Part shown: positions 49,348-57,669 of the stretch, in pieces
Layout of the letters: every line of letters starts with the position of its first letter
Position numbering within the stretch: the stretch's first letter is position 1
NCBI RefSeq assembly: GCF_900100735.1
Contig: NZ_FNCJ01000013.1
Coordinates: 124,001-188,000, forward strand
Direction: 5' to 3'
Source of the DNA: Paraburkholderia phenazinium
GTDB taxonomy: Bacteria; Pseudomonadota; Gammaproteobacteria; Burkholderiales; Burkholderiaceae
Length of the DNA: 64,000 bases
Notes under the pieces: generated by a model
The model's database searches: none
What the model saw: only the letters and a program-made list of their open reading frames with translations
What the model was told of the DNA's origin: nothing
Made by a program: the position numbers and the translations under genes

Positions 49348-49482
49348 CGGCCAGGTAAGCCACGCGAGCATGTACGCCTGCCAGCGCCGTGCCAGCTCGC
49401 GGCGTAAAATGGCTGCTTGCCCAAATAGCGCAGCGGGTTTGCCCGTCATGCGCGTGCCCCTCACTACCGCTTTCAGCCCACG

Positions 49483-49917
49483 ATGTTCAATCCCAGCCGC
49501 GACGAAGTCCGAAGCTTTTTCACCGAGACCTGGCGCAAGCAGCGCGAAGGCTCGATCCTGACGCCGCTCGAAGCGATCGCCGCCGACTGGATCGTCGAAC
49601 ACCCCGAGTACCATGCCGAGCTGAAGGACGGCGAGGCCGCGTCTGCCCAGGACTACTCGCCCGAGCGCGGCCAGACCAACCCGTTCCTGCATCTGTCCAT
49701 GCATCTGGCCATCAGCGAGCAGTTGTCGATCGACCAGCCGCCCGGCATCCGCGCCGCCCACGAACGGCTCGCCGCACGCCTGGGCTCAACCCACGACGCT
49801 CAGCACGCCATCATGGATTGCCTCGGCGAAACCCTGTGGGAGGCTCAGCGCACCGGCACGCCGCCCGATACGGACGCGTACCTGCAGCGCATCGAGCAGC
49901 GCGCCTCGCGCGATTAA
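49483..49917 (+). CDS. DUF1841 family protein
   Basis: A 144-residue cytoplasmic protein recognised as DUF1841: MFNPSRDEVRSFFTETWRKQ, ILTPLEAIAADWIVEHPEYH, TNPFLHLSMHLAISEQLSID and QHAIMDCLGETLWEAQRTG. The FLHLSMHLAI...H pattern looks like a helical metal- or ligand-binding bundle, but no function is established. It follows nth by 135 bp and ends in a strong terminator shared with the cytochrome genes. Confidence 0.88.
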   Translation: MFNPSRDEVRSFFTETWRKQREGSILTPLEAIAADWIVEHPEYHAELKDGEAASAQDYSPERGQTNPFLHLSMHLAISEQLSIDQPPGIRAAHERLAARLGSTHDAQHAIMDCLGETLWEAQRTGTPPDTDAYLQRIEQRASRD

Positions 49918-49954
49918 GGGACCTGGAGGCCAAGCGACCGCGCGGCACCCCCAA

Positions 49955-49993
49955 AGCAAAACACCCCGCTCAAGGCGGGGTGTTTTGCTTTTC
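49955..49993. terminator. Bidirectional intrinsic terminator
   Basis: AGCAAAACACCCCGC (49955-49969) and GCGGGGTGTTTTGCT (49975-49989) form a perfect 15-bp stem with a TCAAG loop, with T-runs within and after the stem on the plus strand and TTTGG on the minus strand. It separates the convergent DUF1841 gene and cytochrome gene. Confidence 0.88.
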
Positions 49994-50014
49994 CACATGC
50001 GCCATGCCGCGCGC

Positions 50015-50398
50015 TTACTTCTTTTCGACCAGATCGCCGCTGAGCGACTCGATATAAGCCGCGAGGTCCTTCATATCGCTTTGCGACAGGCTTTGCACCT
50101 GCGCCTGCATGATCGCGTTGTTGCGACCGAGGTGCGGGTTGCCGTTACCCATCTGATACTGGCGCAGTGCCCAGTAGATGTAATCAGCATGCTGACCTGC
50201 GAGCCGCGGATACTCCGGGCTCACTGGCTTGTTCAGGTTCACACCGTGGCAAGCCGCGCAGTTGTGGGCGTCGGCCAGCACCTTGCCGTTATCGGCGTCG
50301 GCGGCGTGCGCCATGTTGGCTGCGGCCAGACCGAAAACTGCCACGGCTGCACATGCAGTTTTGAAAACCGTGTGGAGTGCCTGATGGGGCGTCTTCAT
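50015..50398 (-). CDS. Secreted monoheme c-type cytochrome
   Basis: A 127-residue periplasmic cytochrome c. The signal peptide spans about residues 1-32 (AVAVFGLAAANMAHAAD). The heme motif is CAACH, and Met in the NAIMQAQVQSLS region is the likely sixth ligand. PRLAGQHADYIYWALRQYQ is typical of the class I cytochromes of the c4/c5 type that form pairs. It follows a second cytochrome gene by 60 bp on the same strand. Its electron partner is unknown; the pair may feed a terminal oxidase. Confidence 0.9.
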   Translation of the reverse strand: MKTPHQALHTVFKTACAAVAVFGLAAANMAHAADADNGKVLADAHNCAACHGVNLNKPVSPEYPRLAGQHADYIYWALRQYQMGNGNPHLGRNNAIMQAQVQSLSQSDMKDLAAYIESLSGDLVEKK

Positions 50399-50458
50399 GA
50401 ATTCTCCTATCCCGCGAAATTTAAATAGCCCAGTGACTGGATGGATGACCGCAGCCGA

Positions 50459-50827
50459 TCACTTGTAGGGATTGTTTTTCGAAGCGGGGGTCTGCGCCGC
50501 GTAGTACGCAGCAATGTCGGCAATGTCCTGGTCCGACAGCGAGGTAGCGATGGCGTGCATCGTCTCGAAGTGCCGGTCGCCCTTCTTGTACGCGTGCAGC
50601 GCGTTCTCGAGGTACGCCTGATTCTGGCCGCCGAGAATAGGCACCCGGTAGACCTCCGGGTACGCCGTACGGTAGTCAGGAATGCCGTGGCAGCCAATAC
50701 ACATCGCGACCTTACCCTGGCCCGCCTTGGCGTTGCCGACGACATCCGCTGCCTGCGCACTGGCCGCGTAGCCCGCTAGCACCGACAGCGCTGCGATCAC
50801 GACGTGTTTGCCGACGAATTTATTCAT
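50459..50827 (-). CDS. Secreted monoheme c-type cytochrome
   Basis: A 122-residue cytochrome c. Signal peptide MNKFVGKHVVIAALSVLAGYAASAQA, heme motif CIGCH (about residue 43), then the family segment PILGGQNQAYLENALHAYKKGDR and Met in HFETMHAIATSLSDQDIADIAAYY. It is the first gene of the cytochrome pair. The ATG at 50827 lies after an AGG site; the frame's 15-codon upstream extension is not conserved. Confidence 0.9.
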   Translation of the reverse strand: MNKFVGKHVVIAALSVLAGYAASAQAADVVGNAKAGQGKVAMCIGCHGIPDYRTAYPEVYRVPILGGQNQAYLENALHAYKKGDRHFETMHAIATSLSDQDIADIAAYYAAQTPASKNNPYK

Positions 50828-51260
50828 AGCATGTAACCTGGCTTGGGGGGAAACGGGCGCCCGAAAAGGCAAAAGCCTGCACCATTATTCTTCTAGGGTT
50901 GCCACGCAGGCCAAAAAAATCGGCCTAATTGTACCGCGCTGCTGCGGCGGGCGTCCACCGCGCGGGCGGGGCCGTCCGGCGGGTTTTCGCGCCGCTCGGG
51001 CAGACCCGCAGGACGGCCGGAAACCCCGCAGCGGCGGGCCTTCCAGCGCTTTTGAGCAACCCCGCGCGGGGCGGTCAAGCTTGCCCGACTCGCCCCGCGC
51101 CGGCCGGCGGGAAAACCCGCACGTTGCCCGGCGCCATGCGTGACCCGCCCACCGGGTCGCGCGCCGGCAGCCGGTGCGGATGACACCATACGCCAGCGCG
51201 TTTCGGCCCAACAGGGCTTCTGACTTATACTGGAATTTTTCCCCGAACGAGCGTCTCGCC
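50828..51260. other. Divergent region between the cytochrome and MoxR genes
   Basis: About 430 bp, very GC-rich from 50940 to 51170, with no credible gene. A short AT-rich block (50910-50935) contains a run of seven A and TACAAT on the minus strand, a possible promoter of the cytochrome genes; TATACT at 51226 faces the other way. Confidence 0.4.
51226..51231 (+). promoter_or_regulatory. Candidate -10 element for the MoxR gene
   Basis: TATACT lies 30 bp before the ATG at 51261. The -35 region is weak, so confidence is low. Confidence 0.3.
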
Positions 51261-52103
51261 ATGCGTTTCGAAGGCTCCTCGCAGTACGTCGCCACCGACG
51301 ACCTCAAACTTGCGGTCAATGCCGCGATGACACTGCAGCGGCCGCTGCTCATCAAAGGCGAGCCCGGCACCGGCAAAACCATGCTGGCCGAGGAAGTCGC
51401 GGCAGCCCTTGGCATGCCGCTGCTGCAATGGCACATCAAGTCCACCACGAAGGCGCAGCAAGGCCTGTACGAATACGACGCGGTGTCGCGCCTGCGCGAT
51501 TCGCAGCTCGGCGACGAGCGCGTCAAGGACATCCGCAACTACATCGTCAAAGGCGTGCTGTGGCAGGCGTTCGAAGCGGACCAGCAGACCGTGCTGTTGA
51601 TCGACGAGATCGACAAGGCCGACATCGAATTCCCCAACGACCTGCTGCGCGAGCTCGACCGCATGGAGTTCTACGTCTACGAGACGCATGAACTGGTGCG
51701 CGCGAAGCACCGCCCGCTCGTCATCATCACGTCGAACAACGAGAAGGAGTTGCCGGACGCCTTCCTGCGCCGCTGCTTCTTCCACTACATCAAGTTCCCG
51801 GACCCGGTGACGATGCAACAGATCGTCGAAGTGCACTTCCCCAACATCAAGAAGGACTTGCTCTCCGCTGCCATGGCGAGCTTTTTCGAGCTGCGCAATG
51901 TGTCGGGCCTGAAGAAGAAGCCGTCCACCTCGGAACTGCTCGACTGGCTGAAGCTGCTGCTCGCCGAAGACATTCCTCCGGAAGCGCTGCGCTCGGCGGA
52001 CCACAAGCAGATCATTCCGCCGCTGCATGGCGCGCTGCTCAAGAACGAGCAGGATGTGAGCCTGTTCGAACGGCTCATTTTCATGAACCGCAACAACCGT
52101 TGA
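51261..52103 (+). CDS. MoxR-family AAA+ ATPase
   Basis: A 280-residue AAA+ ATPase of the MoxR/CoxD type that helps mature metal enzymes or other complexes. Walker A is IKGEPGTGKTMLAEE, Walker B LLIDEIDKADIEF, sensor 1 in VIITSNNEKELPDAF and an arginine finger in FLRRCFFHYI. The ATG at 51261 fits the family; an upstream in-frame extension is not conserved. The following gene, 83 bp away, encodes the usual VWA partner (CoxE-like), so the two almost certainly work together. No CO-dehydrogenase or methanol-dehydrogenase genes are near, so the client is unknown. Confidence 0.93.
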   Translation: MRFEGSSQYVATDDLKLAVNAAMTLQRPLLIKGEPGTGKTMLAEEVAAALGMPLLQWHIKSTTKAQQGLYEYDAVSRLRDSQLGDERVKDIRNYIVKGVLWQAFEADQQTVLLIDEIDKADIEFPNDLLRELDRMEFYVYETHELVRAKHRPLVIITSNNEKELPDAFLRRCFFHYIKFPDPVTMQQIVEVHFPNIKKDLLSAAMASFFELRNVSGLKKKPSTSELLDWLKLLLAEDIPPEALRSADHKQIIPPLHGALLKNEQDVSLFERLIFMNRNNR

Positions 52104-52186
52104 ACCGGGCGCGTGCGCCTGAACGAAACGCGCACGCCTTACGCTGGCGCGCCAGCCGCCGGGTACGCTGACGCGGAGGAAACCGC

Positions 52187-53362
52187 ATGCTGATCGACTT
52201 CTTTTATTCGTTGCGCGCGGCCAAGCTGCCGGTCTCCGTGAAGGAATACCTGACGCTGCTCGAAGCGCTGAAGGCCAACGTTATCGCGCCCTCGCTCGAC
52301 GAGTTCTATTACCTCGCCCGTCTCACACTGGTGAAAGACGAGCAGTATTTCGACAAGTTCGACCAGGCCTTCGGCGCCTATTTCAACGGCGTGGCAGCCA
52401 AGTCCGAACTGGCGCTCGACGTGCCGCTCGACTGGCTGAAAAAGAAGCTGCAGCGCGACCTGTCGCCCGAAGAAAAAGCGCAGATCGAAGCGATGGGCGG
52501 CCTCGACAAGTTGATGGAGCGCCTCAAGGAACTGTTCGACGAGCAGAAGGAACGCCACGAGGGCGGCAACAAGTGGATCGGCACCGGTGGCACCTCGCCG
52601 TTCGGCAACGGCGGCTATAACCCGGAAGGCATCCGCATCGGCGGCGACTCGGCGGGCAACCGCACCGGCGTCAAGGTCTGGGAAGCGCGCGCGTATCGCG
52701 ACTATGACGACCAGGTCGAGATCGGCACGCGCAACATCAAGGTCGCGCTGCGCCGGCTGCGGCGCTTTGCGCGCGAAGGCGCCGCCGAAGAGCTCGACCT
52801 GCCCGACACGATCCGCAGCACCGCGGCGAACGCCGGCTGGCTCGATCTGAAGATGGTGCCGGAGCGGCACAACAACGTGAAGGTGCTGATGCTGCTCGAC
52901 GTGGGCGGCTCGATGGACGACCACATCAAGCGCACCGAGGAGCTGTTTTCGGCCGCCAAGGCCGAGTTCAAGCATCTCGAGTTCTATTACTTTCACAACT
53001 GCGTGTACGACTTCCTGTGGAAGAACAACCGGCGCCGTCATGCCGAACGCATGCCCACGTGGGACGTGCTGCACAAGTTCACGCCGGACTACAAGCTGAT
53101 CTTCGTCGGCGACGCGACCATGAGCCCGTACGAAGTGCTACAGCCGGGCGGCTCGGTGGAATACAACAACCCCGAGGCCGGCGCGGTGTGGCTGCGGCGT
53201 CTTGCCGACCACTTTCCGCATTACGCGTGGCTCAATCCCGAGCCGGAAGGGCTGTGGGATTATCGACAATCGGTGTCGGTGATTCGCGAAGTGCTGGGGC
53301 ATCGGATGTATCCTCTCACGCTCGCCGGTCTGGAGACCGCGATGCGCATGCTCAGTAAGTGA
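52187..53362 (+). CDS. CoxE-like VWA-domain protein
   Basis: A 391-residue protein with a C-terminal von Willebrand A-like domain. The MIDAS motif is MLLDVGGSMDDHIKRTEE (DxGxS), followed by YFHNCVYDFLW and KLIFVGDATMSPYEVL. The N-terminal half is helical and charged (FFYSLRAAKLPVSVKEYLTL, WLKKKLQRDLSPEEKAQIE) with a Gly-rich linker (GTGGTSPFGNGGYNP). It is the partner of the preceding MoxR ATPase; such pairs act as chaperones for cofactor insertion. GGAGG lies upstream of the ATG. Confidence 0.9.
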   Translation: MLIDFFYSLRAAKLPVSVKEYLTLLEALKANVIAPSLDEFYYLARLTLVKDEQYFDKFDQAFGAYFNGVAAKSELALDVPLDWLKKKLQRDLSPEEKAQIEAMGGLDKLMERLKELFDEQKERHEGGNKWIGTGGTSPFGNGGYNPEGIRIGGDSAGNRTGVKVWEARAYRDYDDQVEIGTRNIKVALRRLRRFAREGAAEELDLPDTIRSTAANAGWLDLKMVPERHNNVKVLMLLDVGGSMDDHIKRTEELFSAAKAEFKHLEFYYFHNCVYDFLWKNNRRRHAERMPTWDVLHKFTPDYKLIFVGDATMSPYEVLQPGGSVEYNNPEAGAVWLRRLADHFPHYAWLNPEPEGLWDYRQSVSVIREVLGHRMYPLTLAGLETAMRMLSK

Positions 53363-53402
53363 GCTGCGCCGCTCCATTGAAAAGAAAACCGAGACCCTCC
53401 GC

Positions 53403-54623
53403 ATGAGTTCGCCTTCGTCCCCCGAGTTGTCCCCTTCAGCCCCACCCCCCGCGCGCCTGCGGCCGTTCGCGGACACCTCGCTATCGGCGCTGGTGGCCGG
53501 CTTCGTCGCGATGATGACGGGCTATACCAGCTCGCTCGTGCTGATGTTCCAGGCAGGTCAGGCAGCCCATCTGTCCGACGCGCAGATTTCTTCGTGGATC
53601 TGGGCGCTTTCGATCGGCATGGCGCTTTGCACGATCGGCCTGTCGCTGCGTTTTCGCGCGCCGATCGTGATTGCATGGTCGACGCCGGGTGCTGCGCTGC
53701 TGGTGTCGTCGTTGCCGCACGTGACCTATCCCGAAGCGATTGGCGCGTTTATCGTCTGCGCGCTGCTGCTGACCGTGGTCGGCCTCACCGGCTGGTTCGA
53801 TGCGCTGATGAAGAAGGTTCCCGCCGGGATCGCCTCGGCCCTGCTGGCGGGCATCCTGTTCGAGATCGGCATCGAGATCTTCCGCGCTGCGCAATTCCAG
53901 ACCGCGCTGGTGCTGGCGATGTTCTTTACCTATCTCGTCATCAAGCGCCTAGCGCCGCGCTATGCGATTGTGACGACGCTGATTGTCGGTACGGCAGTGG
54001 CCGGTGGGCTCGGCCTGCTCGACTTCAGCCGCTTCCACGTGGCGCTCGCGCACCCCGTGCTGACCATGCCGGTTTTCTCGGTCGCGGCGATTGTCAGCAT
54101 CGGGATTCCGCTCTTCGTGGTGGCGATGGCCTCGCAGAACGTGCCGGGTATCGCCGTGCTGCGCGCCGACGGCTATACCACGCCGTCCGCCCCGCTGATC
54201 GCCACGACCGGCATCGCTTCGCTGCTGCTGGCGCCGTTCGGCTCGCACGGCATCAATCTTGCGGCAATTACCGCAGCCATCTGTACCGGCCCCGAAGCCC
54301 ACGAAGATCGCAACAAGCGCTATACCGCCGCCGTCTGGGCTGGCGTGTTTTACCTGATCGCCGGGATTTTCGGCGCGACGATCGCCGCCCTGTTCGCCTC
54401 GCTGCCGAAGGCGCTGGTGGTTTCCGTGGCGGCGCTGGCGCTGTTCGGCTCGATCATGAGCGGCCTCGCCAACGCCATGCAGGACCTGAAACAGCGCGAA
54501 GCGGCGCTGGTCACCTTCATGGTGACCGCCTCCGGCCTTACGCTGCTGTCGATCGGCTCGGCGTTCTGGGGTCTCGTGGCCGGCGTGCTGACGCAACTCG
54601 TGCTGAATACGCGGCGCGCCTGA
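53403..54623 (+). CDS. BenE/YdcO family benzoate:H+ symporter-like transporter
   Basis: A 406-residue membrane protein with about 12 helices of the BenE family. It shows FVAMMTGYTSSLVLMFQAGQ, IVIAWSTPGAALLVSSL, VPAGIASALLAGILFEIG, IPLFVVAMASQNVPGIAVLRADGY and FGSHGINLAAITAAICTGPEAHED, the last two being highly characteristic. BenE imports benzoate, but YdcO has no known substrate, and no benzoate-degradation genes are close. It lies 40 bp after the VWA gene, perhaps in the same transcript. A long hairpin follows. Confidence 0.9.
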   Translation: MSSPSSPELSPSAPPPARLRPFADTSLSALVAGFVAMMTGYTSSLVLMFQAGQAAHLSDAQISSWIWALSIGMALCTIGLSLRFRAPIVIAWSTPGAALLVSSLPHVTYPEAIGAFIVCALLLTVVGLTGWFDALMKKVPAGIASALLAGILFEIGIEIFRAAQFQTALVLAMFFTYLVIKRLAPRYAIVTTLIVGTAVAGGLGLLDFSRFHVALAHPVLTMPVFSVAAIVSIGIPLFVVAMASQNVPGIAVLRADGYTTPSAPLIATTGIASLLLAPFGSHGINLAAITAAICTGPEAHEDRNKRYTAAVWAGVFYLIAGIFGATIAALFASLPKALVVSVAALALFGSIMSGLANAMQDLKQREAALVTFMVTASGLTLLSIGSAFWGLVAGVLTQLVLNTRRA

Positions 54624-54636
54624 ACGAAGGCTGAAC

Positions 54637-54677
54637 GGATCGGCGGATGCGGGTGTCAAAACCGCATCCGCCGATCC
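54637..54677 (+). terminator. 16-bp perfect hairpin after the BenE-family gene
   Basis: GGATCGGCGGATGCGG and CCGCATCCGCCGATCC are exact reverse complements with a 9-nt GTGTCAAAA loop, 13 bp past the stop. There is no U-tract, so it would work by stem strength or as an mRNA 3'-end stabiliser. Confidence 0.6.
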
Positions 54678-54837
54678 GCCATAGAATAGAAGTATCGGGC
54701 GGCATTCTCCGGCAACATCATGGGGGCTGCCGCAGCGTGACATGCTGCAGTTCGGGCGACCGGAGCCACCGCGCCGGTCGTCTTTGCGGCAACCTCCAAC
54801 TTTGGACCATTGCGCCTGTGCGCCTTGAAGGCTCGAC

Positions 54838-55791
54838 ATGACTACCGCACTCGATCAACTCAAGCAATTCACGACCGTCGTCGCCGATACCGGTGACTTC
54901 CAGCAACTCGCGCAATACAAACCGCAAGATGCAACCACCAACCCGTCGCTGATCCTCAAGGCCGTGCAGAAGGACGACTACCGTCCGCTGCTGGAAAAAA
55001 CCGTGCGCGATCACGCGTCGAAGCCGGTCGGCGCCATCATCGATCACCTGCTGATCGCTTTCGGCACCGAAATCCTCAAGATCATCCCGGGCCGCGTCTC
55101 GACCGAAGTCGACGCGCGCCTGTCGTTCGACGTCAAGGGCTCGATCGACAAGGGTCATGAGCTGATCAAGCTGTACGAAGCCGCCGGCATCGGCCGCGAG
55201 CGCATTCTGATCAAGCTGGCCTCCACATGGGAAGGCATCCGCGCCGCAGAGCAACTGCAGAAAGACGGTATCCACTGCAATATGACGCTGCTGTTCTCGC
55301 TCGCCCAGGCCGCTGCCTGCGCCGAAGCGGGCGCGCAACTGATCTCGCCGTTCGTCGGCCGGATCTACGACTGGTACAAGAAGAATGCCGGCAGCGCATG
55401 GGATGAGGCAAAGGACGGCGGCGCGAACGATCCGGGCGTGCAGTCGGTGCGCCGCATCTATGCGTACTACAAGAAATTCGGCTACAAGACCGAAGTGATG
55501 GGCGCGAGCTTCCGCACGCCGGGCCAGGTTCTCGAACTGGCGGGCTGCGATCTGCTGACAATCAGCCCCGACCTGCTGCAGAAGCTGCAGGACAGCACCG
55601 AGAAGGTGGAGCGCAAGCTGTCGCCTGAGTTGGGCGAGAGCGCGAGCATCGAACGCGTGCCGGTCGACGAATCGTCGTTCCGCTTCCTCGTCAACGACGA
55701 AGCCATGGCCACGGAAAAGCTCGCCGAAGGGATCCGCGCGTTTGCCGCTGACGCCGTCAAGCTCGAAAAGTTGATCGAAGGACTGCGTTAA
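54838..55791 (+). CDS. tal: Transaldolase
   Basis: Transaldolase of the pentose phosphate pathway (transfers dihydroxyacetone between sugar phosphates). The 317-residue protein has the type I pattern: [40 protein letters not shown], the Schiff-base Lys126 in [17 protein letters not shown], and [33 protein letters not shown]. Start ATG at 54838. It stands alone, with a 7-bp hairpin after the stop. Confidence 0.96.
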   Translation: MTTALDQLKQFTTVVADTGDFQQLAQYKPQDATTNPSLILKAVQKDDYRPLLEKTVRDHASKPVGAIIDHLLIAFGTEILKIIPGRVSTEVDARLSFDVKGSIDKGHELIKLYEAAGIGRERILIKLASTWEGIRAAEQLQKDGIHCNMTLLFSLAQAAACAEAGAQLISPFVGRIYDWYKKNAGSAWDEAKDGGANDPGVQSVRRIYAYYKKFGYKTEVMGASFRTPGQVLELAGCDLLTISPDLLQKLQDSTEKVERKLSPELGESASIERVPVDESSFRFLVNDEAMATEKLAEGIRAFAADAVKLEKLIEGLR

Positions 55792-55797
55792 GCCAGT

Positions 55798-55817
55798 AGC
55801 GCCCTATCTCGGGCGCT
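55798..55817 (+). terminator. Short hairpin after tal
   Basis: AGCGCCC and GGGCGCT pair perfectly around TATCTC, 6 bp after the tal stop. No U-tract, so weak. Confidence 0.35.
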
Positions 55818-55964
55818 GCGCGCGAAGCTTTATCGAGAATTTCGCACCTTTACCGGTTTTCACAATTGACGCCACAGCAGACGACTACAATCGTTTGCTG
55901 TGGCGTTGTTCTGTCCGCCCGGGCAGTCGTTGCGCCGCGCGCGTAAACACTTTCGGAGACAACG

Positions 55965-56381
55965 ATGGAAATCCAGCCTTATGTATTTTTCGACGGCCGC
56001 TGCGACGAAGCGCTGAGCTTCTATACCGACAAGCTCGGCGCCGAGGTGATGTTCAAGATGCAGTACAAGGACGCGCCGCCAGACGCCGGCCACTCAGTCG
56101 ATCCGAAGTTCGAGAACAAGGTCATGCACGCCTCGGTCAAGCTCGGCTCGACGATCCTGATGGTGTCCGACGACTGCATGAGCGAGAGCGTGACCCACGA
56201 GGGTTTCAGGCTCTCGCTGACTGCCGACGACCTCGCTCACGGCGAAAAGCTTTTCAACGCGCTCGCCGAAGGCGGCACAGTCAACATGCCGTGGCAGGCC
56301 ACGTTCTGGAGCCAGGGGTTCGGCATGGTGACGGACAAGTTTGGGATCGGCTGGATGGTGACGATTCCTCAAGCCAACTGA
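55965..56381 (+). CDS. VOC-superfamily protein, PhnB-like
   Basis: A 138-residue PhnB/YjdN-type VOC protein: MEIQPYVFFDGRCDEALSFY, then KLGAEVMFKMQYKDAP, VMHASVKLGSTILMVSDD and MPWQATFWSQGFGMVTDKFG. GGAG lies upstream of the ATG. Members form dimers with a small-ligand pocket. Distantly related to the gene at 3339-3806, with no shared context. Function unknown. Confidence 0.87.
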   Translation: MEIQPYVFFDGRCDEALSFYTDKLGAEVMFKMQYKDAPPDAGHSVDPKFENKVMHASVKLGSTILMVSDDCMSESVTHEGFRLSLTADDLAHGEKLFNALAEGGTVNMPWQATFWSQGFGMVTDKFGIGWMVTIPQAN

Positions 56382-56427
56382 GCGCCAGCCTGTTCGCGGC
56401 GGCATGCGGGAGACGGGTGGCCGGCCT

Positions 56428-57564
56428 TTAGCGCGGCGTCGGCGTAAGGAGCGCATGCGCCCCATGCCGCTCGATGTTCCAGTTCGGCTCCGTCTCCAAC
56501 AGCAGCGCGCGCAAGCGGTCGACCTGCTCGATCATGCGCTCGCCCAGCCAGTACGGCCCCTGCAGTTCCGGGGCCAGGTGCAGCGCGAGCGCACTGCCTG
56601 GCACGCGAGCCAGCACCACCTTAGGCGCAAGGAAGCGCGCCGCGCCGCCGAAGCGCAAACCCCGGGCCATTGCCAGCAGCATGGCCCGCACCGCGTGCGC
56701 CTCGGCGCCGCACTGCTGGGCGAACGCCGCCCGCGCCGCAGCATCCGCATGGGCCAGCGTACCGGTCGCCATGATTTCCAGCGCACTCAACACCGAGCGG
56801 TGCACGCGCTGGATCTCTTCCAGTTTCTCCGGCGGCGCCTCGATCTCTTTCGCCACCGAGGGCATCAGTGTGCGCAATTGCACCAGCCGCACGTTCAACT
56901 CCAGAAACGTCTTGATCTGTTCATCCGGATCAAGCGGTGCACCGCCCACGAGGCAGGTGTAAATCCGCGCACAGCCGCGCAAATTGTCGGCCAGCAGGTA
57001 ACGCCAAGAATAGGTCGCATGCAGCGGCAGCGCAAACGAGAACGCCAGCGCGATCACAATGCCGATCAGCACGTTCAGCGTGCGCCACAGCCCCGTGTCG
57101 ATCAGGTTGTCGCCATGGCCCGCGACGATGCACATCGTAATCGCCGTCAGCAACCCGATATAGCCGCCCTTGCCAATCGCGTACCACGCACAGATGGCCG
57201 CCACCACGGACATCAGGACGTACGTCAGCCACAGCGAGCCGATCAGGTTTTGTTGCAGGATCAGCGCGAGCCCGATCGTCGCCCCGAGTAGCGTGCCCGC
57301 CGCCCGTTCCGTGGCCTTCTTGCGGATGTTGCCGTGATGCTGCAGGCCGCCGATCACCACCAGCAGCGTGACTGACGACCAGATGCCATGCGGAATATGA
57401 ATGCCGCTGGTCGCGATAATCGACACCATCATCGCGAGGCCGACCCGCACGCTGTGGAGCAGTTTGGCGTGCCGGTAACGGTAATACGGCGAGGTGATCG
57501 CCCTGAAGATGCGGTTGGCGCTCGTGCGGCGCGGCATCACAGGATCGGAATCGGCAGAAGACAT
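56428..57564 (-). CDS. FUSC-family membrane protein (aromatic acid exporter-like)
   Basis: A 378-residue protein with an N-terminal FUSC-type membrane domain of about six helices (HSVRVGLAMMVSIIATSGI, GIWSSVTLLVVIGGLQHHGN, ERAAGTLLGATIGLALIL) and a helical cytoplasmic C-terminal half. It resembles one half of AaeB-type efflux pumps and the YccS/YhfK group. It lacks the second membrane half of full-length AaeB. No membrane-fusion protein gene is nearby. Start ATG at 57564. Confidence 0.88.
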   Translation of the reverse strand: MSSADSDPVMPRRTSANRIFRAITSPYYRYRHAKLLHSVRVGLAMMVSIIATSGIHIPHGIWSSVTLLVVIGGLQHHGNIRKKATERAAGTLLGATIGLALILQQNLIGSLWLTYVLMSVVAAICAWYAIGKGGYIGLLTAITMCIVAGHGDNLIDTGLWRTLNVLIGIVIALAFSFALPLHATYSWRYLLADNLRGCARIYTCLVGGAPLDPDEQIKTFLELNVRLVQLRTLMPSVAKEIEAPPEKLEEIQRVHRSVLSALEIMATGTLAHADAAARAAFAQQCGAEAHAVRAMLLAMARGLRFGGAARFLAPKVVLARVPGSALALHLAPELQGPYWLGERMIEQVDRLRALLLETEPNWNIERHGAHALLTPTPR

Positions 57565-57605
57565 GGTCGTCCGGGAACTGAAGATGCGATATAGCTATCG
57601 TGCAC

Positions 57606-57649
57606 CAAAAATGCAAAACGCCCGCAATTTTTCGTTGCGGGCGTTTTGC
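57606..57649 (-). terminator. Intrinsic terminator of the symporter operon
   Basis: GCAAAACGCCCGCAA (57613-57627) and TTGCGGGCGTTTTGC (57635-57649) form a perfect 15-bp stem, followed on the minus strand by ATTTTTGG. It lies 20 bp past the stop of the symporter gene. Confidence 0.87.
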
Positions 57650-57669
57650 GGAACCTCTGGGGGAAAGAT

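Noticed and set aside
51261-54623. MoxR-VWA pair plus transporter as a new defence system
   Set aside because: The pair matches the common CoxD/CoxE-type chaperone arrangement, and the transporter belongs to an ordinary permease family; no nuclease or other effector is nearby.
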